A stretch of 64,000 bases of DNA, from contig JANFOG010000003.1 in assembly GCA_024336345.1 (NCBI GenBank), positions 688,501 through 752,500 of the forward strand, written 5' to 3'. Positions 49,679-61,321 of the stretch are shown here, piece after piece (position 1 is the stretch's first letter; each line of letters begins with the position of its first letter). The position numbers and the translations under genes were made by a program. The DNA comes from Mariannaea sp. PMI_226 (Eukaryota > Ascomycota > Sordariomycetes > Hypocreales > Nectriaceae). The notes under the pieces are model-generated. The model did not search any database. It was not told the origin of the DNA and saw nothing but the letters and a program-made list of their open reading frames with translations.

Positions 49679-50697
49679 TCACGACTGGTGGTGGGGGTTT
49701 GGAGGCATGCCTGGTTGAGGGGGGATACCAGAGCCGTATCCCTGGTTCCTTTGTACGTAGCTCTGGTATGCGAGTGCCTGCTGGGGATCCATTGGCATAT
49801 TTGGCATATAGCTGCCAGGCATACTAGGGTGCTGAGGCATACCAGGCCGGCCGCCCTGAGGAAGATGCTGGTTGGTAGGCTCCTCTGGAGAATCGACCTG
49901 GTCGCCGCCGTCAACACCGTTCTCGTTGCCGGGAGTCGGCTCGGGAGCGTTCAGGCAAGCCTAGAGAGATCGCGACACGTCAGTATTTTGTCAAATAGGA
50001 AGCGAGTTGCCAACGCGTGAAAAGACGTAGCGCAGCGTCTCTCAAATATTCGCTGATGGTGTTACTCACCTGAATCAGGTTCTTGCCTTCAGCCTTAGTG
50101 ACAAGAGGCTGGAGCTTGGGCGTCGTAAAGGTGTAGACCAAGCCAGTCTCGGAAACAACAAGCAGCAGGACTTGGGTACCAGTGAGGACCGAGAGCTCAT
50201 AGGCCTATGTTGATGAATTGAACAGTTAGCAATCGTCCTCTGAATGAATAAAAGAGTGTTTTTCTGTAGCCACGTCCGCAAGCGCATCGAGAGAGGTAAC
50301 ATCTCGTTCGACGCGACACGGTTGATGCAAGAACCCCGTCTGGCGCGCGCGCGCGCTGCCGACGGAGGATGCGTGGAAGAGGGCGAGGTGTGAATTTGGA
50401 AGCCGTGATGATCATGAAGCCGTCACGAGATAGAAATAAACGAACCTTCTTCATAATACCAGCCTTGCGCTTGGAGAAGGTAATGTGTCGTCGAGACTTG
50501 TCGCTGATGAACTTTATCTCAATCTTGCGACGCTCGCGGCTGCCCTTCTCGTCGTCGTCGTCCTCATCGTCGGGGGCGGATGGTCGCTGGCGCTTCACGC
50601 CGCGAGATTCCTGGCCGGCGCTGCCATTGCCGACGGCGTGAGCATCGTCAAGCTCAGTCGGCGAAGTCTGATCGTGCTGATCGGTGATGTCTGCCAT
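49679..50697 (-). CDS. mcm1: Mcm1-type MADS-box transcription factor
   Basis: Minus-strand exons 50697-50446, 50204-50070 and 49960-49679 give 222 residues. After an N-terminal part with a basic KRQRPS and an acidic run (DDEDDDDEKG, 44-52), the MADS domain begins at RRKIEIKFI and continues through DKSRRHITFSKRKAGIMKK. It resumes in exon 2 with AYELSVLTGTQVLLLVVSETGLVYTF, the SRF/Mcm1-type core. Exon 3 is Pro-, Gln- and Met-rich. Introns are 241 and 109 nt; the first splits the MADS box exactly after KK84. In ascomycetes Mcm1 acts with mating-type and other partners in mating, cell cycle, development and virulence; that is family knowledge. The ATG at 50697 is preferred over upstream non-ATG frames because the family starts with MADIT-like sequence. 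Confidence 0.96.
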
Positions 50698-53600
50698 CTC
50701 GAATATGTGGTTTGGATTCAAAACGTCGTGTATTACAGCGACCAAAGAACGAAAAAAAGGTGGTGGAGAGATACTGCTTTGAGCGTGGTGCCGATGGATC
50801 TATACTGGATCTGGAGTGGGAGCGGAGAGAGGAGGGAGCTGCGGTGCGCTGCCTTTCTTGTCGCAGAAACCTGGTTGGGCGCGCTTTTGCTGGATCGAGT
50901 CTGGTCTGGGTGCGGGCTTGGGTGGCGTGGCGGAAGGAAGCGAGGCAAGGCGAGGGCAGGCGAGGCGAGGGATTCGGCTTAAGCAGGTTGCTCTTACTAT
51001 GTATTTCTTTGGCACCACAATGCAGGCCAGTGGTATGCAGATGCAATTGTCGGGGCGCTTGCCTGAAAAGGGGGGAGGGGTTTAAATGGGGCTTGAAAGG
51101 CGCGAGGGCGAGCGAGGAGGAGGGAGGAGGGAACGTGGAGCGGAGAGGGCCCGCTTTTTTCTTGCCCCTTCTCACTTTACAGCTGGGCTCCTAGGGCAAG
51201 GACGAAAAGTCTAAGCCTGCCTGGGGGGGGGAGGAGAGGGGAAGTGTACTGGGGTATAGTCTTGCTGGAGGTTGCTTGCTAAGCTTGCTTAGGAGGAGGA
51301 TTGTAGGTCCTTCCGGGGGGGAGGGATAATTGGAAGTGGAAGGGGAAGGGGGTGGCCCTGGTCTCGCTCGGTGCAGGAAGCGGCCGGCGGGTGGACTGGA
51401 ATGGGGAAAGGATGCAGGGTGCTGACCTGCCCAACCAGAGGCCGTGTCTCGCCTGTCTGTTGCTGAGTTGGGGAGTTCTACGTACGGTGCGGTTGTAATG
51501 GTGTGACAGGGATTGGTAGTTGAGTGGGCAAATGGAGGTGTGCCCTGGTGCTCGATTCCGGACATGTGCGTGTGAACTTGGACAGTCCCCATCCTAAATT
51601 GGCAATTTTTATTGCTCATGCTGTTGCGCAATACACTGAGAGCTGTGGTATGTTTATCGGCAGATACGACAGGGTCCTGTATAGGGTTTCTTTTAAAGAT
51701 TGTATGAGCAAGGGAGAACGGATGGGAGGGATTCCGAAAGTGTTGTGACATCAGTCAATATTGCTGGTCCTGCTCAGTTGGAGGGGGGTTTTGGTGGTAG
51801 CAGTGGTGTTGTTGGTGGTGGTGGTGGTGAGGAGAAGGTGGAGGGAACGAAACCCACAGGGGGGGGACTTGAGACCTCGATGTATGGAGCGGCCGTTCGT
51901 CATAGACAGCTAACAGTACCTTCCAGATTACCTGATTATTTCGAACTTTGCATTGCAATGACAACGCAGAAGATCGTCATGTCCTAATTACTGGAGGCAT
52001 GTTTCTGTCAATACTCACAAAACACGGCACATGCGGAAGCACGTGTGCCTCATAAGGGATCAATGAAATATAAGGGGGGCTTCTAGCAGTGGGCGTGGAG
52101 AAGGCATCGAGCCAAATATCCGTTAAATTGCCCAGCATGTCAAAGTCGAGTTGACAAGCGTCACTGGGAAATGTAGACCATAGAGATGAGGAATAATAAG
52201 GACGCCAGAGGAATGAAAATGGTCCTTGCTAGGGTCTTACGTGGTACAAGCACACCATACACGCACAACTAATTACCGTACACACAAGGAGAGACAGGAG
52301 AATCAAGCTCGTGGGTTTGTGTCTTGTCAGCGAAGCCAATCTCTCTCTCTTTTCTTCTTTTTTTCTTTTTTGGTTCCTCACTGATACTTGACAGCTTTGA
52401 CGTGGCCTAGTCGAGCCAAGTCAGGTCCATATGTACGGATACATACAGTTAAAACGGTCGGGGTCTTTGTCGCTTCCCCAGACTGCTTGCTTTTCGCGTT
52501 TTCCTTTTCGAGTCGAGTCCAGTGCTATCGGTTGGTCGCCAGATCTTCGCCCAACCGTCAGGGCCCTGAATTTGGGGGTGAACGAACGGCTCCCTACGGG
52601 AGCGGGAACGGGGAAAAGGCAAGGTGTCGTTCTGCGCAAGTCAAAGCGGCCGTGAAAGGAGCTTAGCGACGTTGTAGCCGCCACACACACACGGGCTCTC
52701 CGGTGGACATAGCCAGATGGGCCGGCAGTAGTTGGAGAGAGGCCAATTGATAGCATTGGAGTACCTCGAAAGCGGAGAGCTATGGGTGTGCTCAAGATAA
52801 GACTCTCACAGCTTGTGTGTTGTGAGGACCACACTGAAGCCAACCCACTCTGAATGGATCCATCCCACCGAGATGGAGACAAGGAATCTGCTTTGTTCTG
52901 CCTCGCCTTTTCTACTATGTATTTCACCTTTCTCCTTCGCTTTCATCGCCCCTCTGCGTAATTCCAACTTCGGCCAACCAGCCTTACGGGAATATCCCTA
53001 CATCCCCACGCGTCCCATTTTCGTTCCCCTCTATTCTCATCCCCATCACTCATCACTGGCAAAAGTGCTTCGTCGACACCACTTCCCCTGCAATGACCAA
53101 ATTTCGTACCCGGTGCAGATTAATCTGTACTCCAGAAAGTAACTTCCCATGTGCGTGCGAGCCGGTTGCCGGTGTGTTTCTGTACTTAGCCCGGCCTCCC
53201 TTCCAGATCAACAGGTCCTGTACGTACTATACGTACTTTGTAAATGGATATCAAGACGCACTATTATGGTACACTGGGCAAAGCTGTGTGCTCAGTAAGC
53301 GATTGGCGCCAATGGTCAAATGTTCGTATCCGTGTGTCTGGCCCCCAGAATTCCTCTTTCCATGGAAAGTAACCAGCCAGGCTCGATCTGCCATTGTTCA
53401 GAGCCCCCGATAAACCTGGGACGAGATATAGCTGAACCCGCCAGGAATCCATTCCTTGCCCTGTGCTCTTTCTCCCACTTCTCTTTCTCAATCTCTCTCT
53501 CCATCCGTCTGTCTGTTTAGTGAGCCGTTGCTTGGGTGGGTCAATTCTGTGCCGCATGCAGGCCGCCGCGTGATGAACCATACGTACTCAGCTTCGCCCT

Positions 53601-56600
53601 TCCACAGAATTCCCATCCTTGAACGCAGGCTTGCGTCAGTGGCCAAAGTCTCACTCTCGCTAGGTACCGTATCAACGTGTCAATCGGCTTTCTTCATAAC
53701 TAAGCTGCATGTTATTGATATGATTTTAAACTAAGAAGCACTTTTTAGTAAGTTGACTCAAACCCAGCGCCAACGGCCTCAAACTCAACGCGACTAGACC
53801 AAGTCTACTTTGACCGAGTCTGGGGCCCTGTTGCTCGCTCGACTCCTTGACTGTGGCACTCCTCTGCTCAACATCTGGCCCCTGCTTGACCCGTTAGCAA
53901 TCAAAATCTTGGCTAGCGCAGATCTGCTGCACAGTACGGAGTGTGTCTTGCACGCACGCGGCCTTTCTTCACATCGTATCTCACCAGTCAAGCCGACCCC
54001 TCGCGACATGGGCTGGTTGAATAAACCTGATATACAGATATACATGATAATAACTTGAACACGAAAAGACGACAAAGCCCCATAGCATTTGGCACATGGT
54101 GTGCCGCGTGCTTGCCCCCCGTTTGCGTCTGCGCCGGCATGGCGTCTCCATGGCCTGGACCTGTCGCATGTCGCATCATCTGCTTAGGCAAAGTGGAGAA
54201 GTCCCTCTAAGGGCATGCTACATTCAAGCTCACACCTAGTCGTCGTAAATCGCAACCGTCAAGTTGATTGCCATCAACAAGCGCCCGATTAGCCCCTGCT
54301 TGTGCGACAATGTTGGGAGGAAGAGAGAGCGCTGGAGCATGGCATGGCATGGCATGCTACTTGAACTGGCTGAGGCGTGGCTCTCCCCCCCAGCTCAATA
54401 GTCCGCCAATGTATACCTATGATGTGTTGACCCCATGCTACTCGACCTCGACTGCGGATTTCAGTCATCTTAGTGTTCTCCATTTTCTCGCATACGAGCC
54501 AGAGCAATGAAGTTTGTGATATTTCGCGCTAGCGCGGCGTTTTCGCGGGGCATCGACATCACGCCTGGCAAGGGCATGTGAAGAAAACCACCGGCAGTAA
54601 AAAAAAAAAAAAAAGGCCCTTGTTGCTCCTGTTCGTTCGTCCGTGAATATTATCCGTACTCTAGCCACGAAGTGGGCACTGGAGGAGAGTCGGGCCTAGT
54701 CTCCTCAGTCCCCTAACCAACCACAAACGTTACACTGATCGGGAACCCTTGAATAAATCGCTGGCGGCGCAGTGCAATATACCGCGGGTCGCGCTCGAGA
54801 TTATTGGCCGAAGGCTTGTCTTCGAGCGCCATCAATCTGGAGTTGTCAACTGCAATCATCCGGAGAGGGCGAGCACCCATCATCCATGGACGCGCCAAAG
54901 CGCGACACCAGGTCAGCACTGTGGAGCCGGGGGGGTCAATGGACCTTTGAACCGAAGGTGCTCCGTCATGTCATCCCATCCTCTGCTGGAAGACTAGATG
55001 GATAAACATTGTGGGGTTCTTTGCATCGATAATACAGTACATCGCTGCTCTGTGCTCCCTACACCGTATTGATGAACCAAAGAGGCCGGGGATTTTTAAT
55101 ACGCCGTGTCTGCACCCAGCGGACTTGGTAGCCTCGGCTCCGTCGGAGGGGTGGCGGGAACGTCCAGGGTCACACACAGTTCTACGTCTGTCTGTGATGA
55201 AGGGGCAATCTTGGGGCGGAACAAGTGCGCGCATTGGCATGATCAGATTGTGTAAACTGAACCTGCGCCCAGCTTCTCCTCCGGAGTCGGCCGCAAGGCA
55301 ACGTCAAATGACAATTAGGAAGTCTGTTTTCAATCTGCGATGTAGGAACCCTTAAGCCCTTGCATTTTCATGGCCCCCAGATCTCTGTTTAGATGTCGTT
55401 CAACTTCATCTTGCAGTCGAGGCTTAAAGAACAGACAGAAGGAGAAAGGCTTCGTTCCGCAGGGGGAATGGCGCCCGAGAGGTCTCGCGAATGAAGAGAG
55501 ACCAGATTTCTCAGACGGGCACTATCAGACCGTGCCAGCTCCAACATGGTAATTTGGCGCTCGGCCCGGAAATGCTTGCATGCAACCAAGCGGAGAAGCT
55601 TGACCAGACCTGATCTGGTTTCGTTTTCACTCGTCGACTATTAGTGAAGTGGACCGGTGTAGGGATGATCGATCGGGCGACAAAGAGGAGGAAAAGAGAA
55701 GCCAAAGCCTGATTGAGCCTGATATCAGCACCTTTGAGTAGTCTGTAGGTGCAAAATAGTAACTTCACAGAACAGCAAGCCAATACCAGAAGGCCTGAAT
55801 GGAGGGCTCTCGAAGCTGCAAGGGATTTCCGCTGCCGTTAGCTTGACCAAATCAGGCAGCTGTTTAGAGGAGAGACACAGTGCCAGTAGATCGTTTGGAG
55901 ATGAGCGACGTGGATCAGTATGCTGGTGCTGCAGAAATGCTACTATGACAGCACTGTCCAGGGCCGGGTGAAGCCCCGAAGGTCAATGACAGAGGGGCCT
56001 TTCAGTAGCGTGGGCGAGGAAAATGAAAAGGGCGGCGGTCCGTGCAATGTCCCTCTCTCTCACTCGATTAGAATACCATTCGACATCAACCGAGGAGCCA
56101 TCGCTCCGTTGATTGGCAGCCCAAGAAAAAAAATTTAACACACATTCACACTCCGTACTGTGGTACATGGTTGTCGATACCATGTAATGATGGAACACCA
56201 CAGAAACAGCGCAAATGAGACTAGTGTGGCTTGGCAGTTGCGTGCATGCCAGCGCCCGTGGTGGGTGGTCCGTGATGATGCACTTGCTAGTGTCTGGAGC
56301 CGCCATAGAATTATGCAATATAGAAGAGTTATATGGGCCTTTAGATATTTTGATAAATGCATGGCTCTAATCGGAATTACGCTCGGACTGCTGACTGGTC
56401 AATCAGTGGTAAACTGGGAGGAAGGTAGCCCATCAGGTGTCCCCCCCTCTTGCACACTTATCTGAAAGGAAGGAGGCCACGCAGGCACGTAGTTTGGCAG
56501 GTGAGGCCGACAAGGGAAAGAGACAGCACTGATTCCAATAGTGAGGCAGGAACGTCGCTGAGTAGATAGTTGAGATGGGTAACACAGCAGCAGTGATCTC

Positions 56601-58501
56601 TTTAACCATGTAATATTTATCAGATAGCCAAGCACGGCTGAGGACGACACCCCTTGTCCATTGAGAGAATAGGAGTCCTCAGACGTCAATTGTTGGTTGT
56701 CTTCACTGTCGGCAGTCATCGACACTCACGCAAGTCCCAGCAAACCTGCTGCAAGAGGACGCCAACTCAGCTCAGTCAACCGAGTGAGACCAAGTGCGGG
56801 ACGGAGAAGCATTATTAGCATCACCCGTTTGCTCCCTAACCTTCAGTTACAAGTCATCTTTGAGTCTAGGTAAGTGGCACAGGGAGTTATTTACCGTCGA
56901 CATAGGTCTCCAAATCGCATTCAAATCACATCGGCATCTGCTGGATACTGCAGATGGTGAACGGAGTGTATTTGCGCTGCGGTATGAACATTCCTAACAA
57001 GAAGGGAAACCCCGACGGCTTGAGCTCATCTCCAAACCTTTTGTAATGCCCATAATTCATACTCAGGATCAGCCTTTGGAACCCATGAAGTCATCGCTCG
57101 CTCGTTCCATCGCTTTTGCTTTCACATATCGATTGCAGAAGTCATTACTATCAAGGCGGTGGCAAGTCAGGACGATCTGACACCTCAACTCGGGACCGCT
57201 CAACATGAACAGGTATATTTAGAACCATGCCTCGACCAATATCAGTTTCGAGCGAGTTATGTAAATGTCGTGATATGTTAGGATCCTATGATGTATGCAA
57301 ACAGCTTTCCCGAAAACATATACAATTCTAACACCATCCCCCAAAAAGGCATCTATCTCCATAATCGATTGGCACAACCTCAACGATTAAGCTTGTCTGA
57401 CCCAGGCAAAAACCGGGGTCCGCACCCACCACCGTGCAACAGCCAGAGCCACATCCCTTTCGTCCTCTATTCCTCATCGTATCTAGTTGATTAGCCGCAC
57501 TGCCTGCATTTGTTCAAGAACACGGCCGTGGCCATTCGGCTCCGAGACATCAACCAAGTTAGGCAACTAGCGAGAGGACTGCTCAACGAGAAGCCGCGTG
57601 TCAAGGTACTAGAAAACAAAAGAAGAGAAAAAAACTTCCCTTCGATTTATTAGCGTCAGACCTGTTCAGCGGCAAATATGAAGCAGGTCGAAACAAGGCT
57701 TGAGAGTGACCCCGAGTGGATCGATCAGAAAAACCAACAGGCGCTTCAGGGCGATTCAAGCGGGTTTTCAAAGTGGTTTTCATATTGGCGGCGACTCTGC
57801 GACATCAGTTGGCGCGTACAATTGGACCTCCGGTCCTCTCTGGCGCCAGCTCCTTGGCCTCTCGTTTCCAGGTGCTCCAGTCTGCTCCAGTCTGCTCCAT
57901 CTTGTTGTCCCAAACAGGCGGTCTCGCCAGTGGTCGAGGCGTCTCATTGGCTGTTGTCTGGAATAAGTCTGTGCTCATCACTACCCTCTGCGACAACGAT
58001 CATCCCCTGAAACGACAATGGCTCCCAACATCAGGTGTTGTCGGCGCAGTCTAAGTCTGATGTTAGTTTCATGTCATGCTCTGCTTTAATATCATTGAAG
58101 TGTGTTCCTTTCGGTCTTTTCCCTTTGTTTCTCTGGATGTGCATCTTGCCATTTCCTTGTGTACCTTTCTCTTCGTCTCTCGTACTGGTACGAGAAACAT
58201 TTCTCTGCTTTTTTTTCCCATCACGTTCTCTTCTCAACATCTGGAGGCATCTTTTTGTCACCAGTAATTTAGGTCTGGTGCCTTTGACGACATTCATTCG
58301 TTTTCCCTTTTACCTCTTGATGAGGTTTGGCTAGTCCACTTCACATTTCGAATCAGTATTTTCCGACGCCGGTCGTCTACCAACATTATTCAACATTATC
58401 GCCTGAACTAGGATAAGAATCTCGGCCAGAATCGAAATCGAACATCTCCCATAGACAATCCTTCCCGAGTTTATATTATTTTCTACCCACGAATATTCAC
58501 G
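50698..58501. other. 7.8-kb region between divergent mcm1 and pls1
   Basis: No gene supported. Next to mcm1, 50,700-51,400 is G/A-rich on the plus strand (C/T-rich on the mcm1 strand), like a promoter or leader. GGT repeats lie near 51811-51830, a (GGCAT)4 repeat at 54337-54356 and an A run at 54600-54614. A minus-strand segment at 54713-54919 looks protein-like but is isolated. The last 450 nt before 58502 are C/T-rich, probably the pls1 leader. Confidence 0.5.
54337..54356. repeat. GGCAT pentanucleotide repeat
   Basis: Four units of GGCAT (GCATGGCATGGCATGGCATG) in noncoding DNA. Confidence 0.9.
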
Positions 58502-59310
58502 ATGACGAACAAAGTCTTTCTCGCCGCGGTTGCCGCCGACATCCTCTTCCTTGCTTCGGGTCTCATGGAGCTCATCTTCTCACTCGTCGTCCGCAGCCAA
58601 ATGAATGATATCCCGACAAATGGCCAAGAAGCCACGCTGAACCTCCTTTATCAACGATTTCCTCTCACCGCTGGCATCGTGAACGCCAGCTTTATCCTCC
58701 TGACATTTGTGGCCACCATTCCAGGACTCTTCATGCCTGCCCGCGGCATTCTTAAGATCGGTGGATATATGGTCACGTTCTGCGCCATCTTCACTTTGTG
58801 CGTCGGCGTTTTTCTTTGGGTCATGACATTGCGCGTCCGTGGGGACTTCTTCAGTGTCTACTCGAACCAGGACCCTTCAGTACAAAGCCTTATTCAGACC
58901 TCGGTAGGTAGAAGGTAGCTCCCTTAGGGTCAAAAGGAATTGGAGAATGCTGATAATTTGTGCGATATAGTTTGAATGCTGTGGCTATCTCAACAGCACG
59001 GCTCCAGCCTTCGTAACCGATACAACCTGTCCCAGTCCAGCCGCCGCCGCCCTCCTCCGCGGCTGTGCAACGGCCTTCTCCAGCTTTGCCAACGTGCATA
59101 TCGACAATATTTTTACTGTCGTATTCGGTATCGTCGGTAAGTTATAGCAGATGGCCTCTATGGCCTTTGTAAAGCATCGATTGCTAACCCCTTTGTCTCT
59201 TAGGCATTGATGCGATTTTCGTTCTCTGCATTGCTTGCCTCCTGAAGGACCGCAAAGAGCGTGAGCGATACCGACACATCGATGAGAAGGCTGGTTTCCG
59301 GACACTGTAG
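58502..59310 (+). CDS. pls1: Pls1-type tetraspanin
   Basis: Exons 58502-58903, 58971-59136 and 59204-59310, with two 67-nt introns, give 224 residues, the size of fungal Pls1. Four membrane segments are visible: about 5-27, 56-78, 85-108 and 175-203. The large outer loop has the tetraspanin CCG motif (C137, C138, G139) and later cysteines C154 and C166 for the second disulfide. Conserved family pieces include SQMNDIPT, RFPLTAGI, a SSFAN segment and a C-terminal KDRKERERYRHIDEK. In pathogenic ascomycetes Pls1 is needed for the penetration peg and works with NADPH oxidase Nox2; in saprotrophs it affects ascospore germination. The role here is inferred from family membership. The gene is convergent with alo1, 436 nt apart. 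Confidence 0.95.
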
Positions 59311-59746
59311 GCCCGTTGGTTTTTTTCCCCGTTTCCAGTTGACCACTCCTCATTTATCGGTCGGTGGAGGAGCTGCATCTTCATTCGCTTCCATTTTGTA
59401 TAACCATGCCCTCTCACTCTTGGTTGTACAGGTGTACTGTATTTACGCCAATCAAGATTTAATAGTATATCCTGGAGATGTAGTATCGTGACTCTGGAGT
59501 AATGAGCACACGGGAAAGCCCAGATGAAGGCGCGATGTGTTACATCAAAAATAGGTCGAATACAAAACCCGAGTCTGGGCAAGCGACTCCACAGATTCAC
59601 ACCTGTGAGTTGTGATCTAGATGGCAATATTGCAGCGCAAGTATGTCTGAGAGGTGTGTTTTCGAAGCAAGATTCAAATGATATGCTTATGTAGTTCAAT
59701 TTTCTTTTGGTTTTCCAATTTCGTCCCAGTCATGCCAAATTTGCCA
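59311..59746. other. short convergent 3' spacer between pls1 and alo1
   Basis: The 436-nt spacer between two facing genes holds AT-rich 3' ends of both. No gene is seen. Confidence 0.6.
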
Positions 59747-61321
59747 TTATACACTTCCAATCATGGTTACACCTTGTGTTCGGCTCTTCGTCCTCGACGT
59801 TTCCACCTCTTCCATTTCAAGCTTCGGGCCTTCAGGCATTATTCTATCTCGATGCCATGGCCCAACGAACATTCCGTACGGATCTGCGTCGTCTCGAATC
59901 GTGCGGAAAGTCTCCAAGTCTTTGCCGTAGAATGCTTCAATTTCGGGGCGGTATGTTTCAAAGTTCTTGGCCCAGTGTGGACGCCCACCGAGATCCTTCA
60001 TGAGCCACTCGAAGCCTTGGTAGTATCTCTCTCGGCATGGCGGGTCCGTCCAGTAGGGACGGTAGAGAGTTGCGTTAAGATACAAGGTCGGGCCAGATGC
60101 GAGGGTGGGGTCGAGGTACGGGCGGACGTTGGATGTGAGGGTGGTATCACTAACACGGACTTCGACGGGAGCATGGACGTAGAGGCCTTCCGCGGAGAAA
60201 GGTATGTTGTGCGGTACATAGTCGGGATCCTTAGGAGTCAAGTGGTTCAGCCACGAACTCAGCCGCCTCAAGGCCTCGGGGCCCTTTTCAAGAGGGATAG
60301 CCCACTCATTCACAAACTGGGAGTATAGGCAGTTCATTAAGAGAGCTTTGCGACTGGGCTGTATGCCGCCAATCTTGGACCCATTGGGGAAGCCGTACTG
60401 CATCCCGAAGACGAACCATTCAACCCAGGGCAAGATCCGAGGAACCCATTGTGCCAAGTAGAGGAGGTTGTGGTAGACATAATATCCCAGCGCACCATCA
60501 TAATAACTGAGTGGAGGATCCTGCTCCTTCTCGGTTGTCTTTTCAGCATGCCAAACCACAGCTCGTCTTGTGTAGGGGAACCACCAAACTCTCACAAACT
60601 CAGTCTGTGTCCACAACTCCTTATTCCACGATTCGAACACCTTCTTGTCGCTATCGATAGTTTGCTGCCACTTGAGGGTGAAGGCGGGAACAGCCCGGAA
60701 CGTAACCTCGGTGATGATGCCCAGTGCACCGAGGGAGAGCAGGGCAGCGCGAAAAACCTCCGGCTTCGTATCTGCAGAGCAGGCTACAGTGTTTCCATCC
60801 GCAAGTGTGATCTTGAGAGCGAGAATGTCCTCAGACATGAGGCCATGCCGAAGGCTGCTTCCATGTGTGCCAGTGGTGATTGCGCCGGCGATAGATTGCT
60901 GATTAATACTACCTAAGTTTGGCATGGCGAGCCCATGTCTCTCAAGCTCTTCGCACAGGGCATAGAGTCGAATTCCGCTCTGCATAATGACAATTCCTGA
61001 TTCCTTGTCCACAGAGAGAATCTTGTTGTAGTTATCGAGGTTGACGAGCCAGCTCGAAGTGCAGGTGATGTTGGAGGGTGAGTGGCCGCATCCTGCTGTG
61101 ACGAGGCGCTTGCGGCATGCGCGGGCGAGGTTGACGGTCTTTTCTACTTCGGCGAGCGACTCGGGCTGGATGTAGAGCTCGGGGAGGGATGAGAAGGTGC
61201 GAGCCCAAGTGCGGTGAATGTGGTTTGGCTTGGCGCGAAAAGCAATGCCGTCATCTTGAAGCCTGGCCAGCTCGGCCTTGACGACAGGATCCATTGCGAC
61301 GGACTGATTGTGCAAGCTCAT
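59747..61321 (-). CDS. alo1: D-arabinono-1,4-lactone oxidase
   Basis: An intronless minus-strand gene of 524 residues from the ATG at 61319-61321. A second in-frame ATG at 61292-61294 (MDPVVKAEL) would give 515 and may be the real start, since fungal members often begin there. The N-terminal half is a PCMH-type FAD domain with GCGHSPS (H80), the region of covalent FAD attachment in the family. The C-terminal ALO domain ends with the diagnostic HWAK motif (H449 to K452). The enzyme oxidises D-arabinono-1,4-lactone with oxygen to D-erythroascorbate, making hydrogen peroxide, probably at the mitochondrial outer membrane. A hydrophobic stretch near LYLAQWVPRILPWVEWFVFG could help membrane contact. 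Frame continuity and motif match make this call secure. Confidence 0.95.
   Translation of the reverse strand: MSLHNQSVAMDPVVKAELARLQDDGIAFRAKPNHIHRTWARTFSSLPELYIQPESLAEVEKTVNLARACRKRLVTAGCGHSPSNITCTSSWLVNLDNYNKILSVDKESGIVIMQSGIRLYALCEELERHGLAMPNLGSINQQSIAGAITTGTHGSSLRHGLMSEDILALKITLADGNTVACSADTKPEVFRAALLSLGALGIITEVTFRAVPAFTLKWQQTIDSDKKVFESWNKELWTQTEFVRVWWFPYTRRAVVWHAEKTTEKEQDPPLSYYDGALGYYVYHNLLYLAQWVPRILPWVEWFVFGMQYGFPNGSKIGGIQPSRKALLMNCLYSQFVNEWAIPLEKGPEALRRLSSWLNHLTPKDPDYVPHNIPFSAEGLYVHAPVEVRVSDTTLTSNVRPYLDPTLASGPTLYLNATLYRPYWTDPPCRERYYQGFEWLMKDLGGRPHWAKNFETYRPEIEAFYGKDLETFRTIRDDADPYGMFVGPWHRDRIMPEGPKLEMEEVETSRTKSRTQGVTMIGSV

Noticed and set aside
51191..51751. 186-codon minus-strand frame upstream of mcm1
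   Set aside because: Pro/Ser-rich reading of the C/T-rich mcm1 upstream DNA, with no conserved motif.
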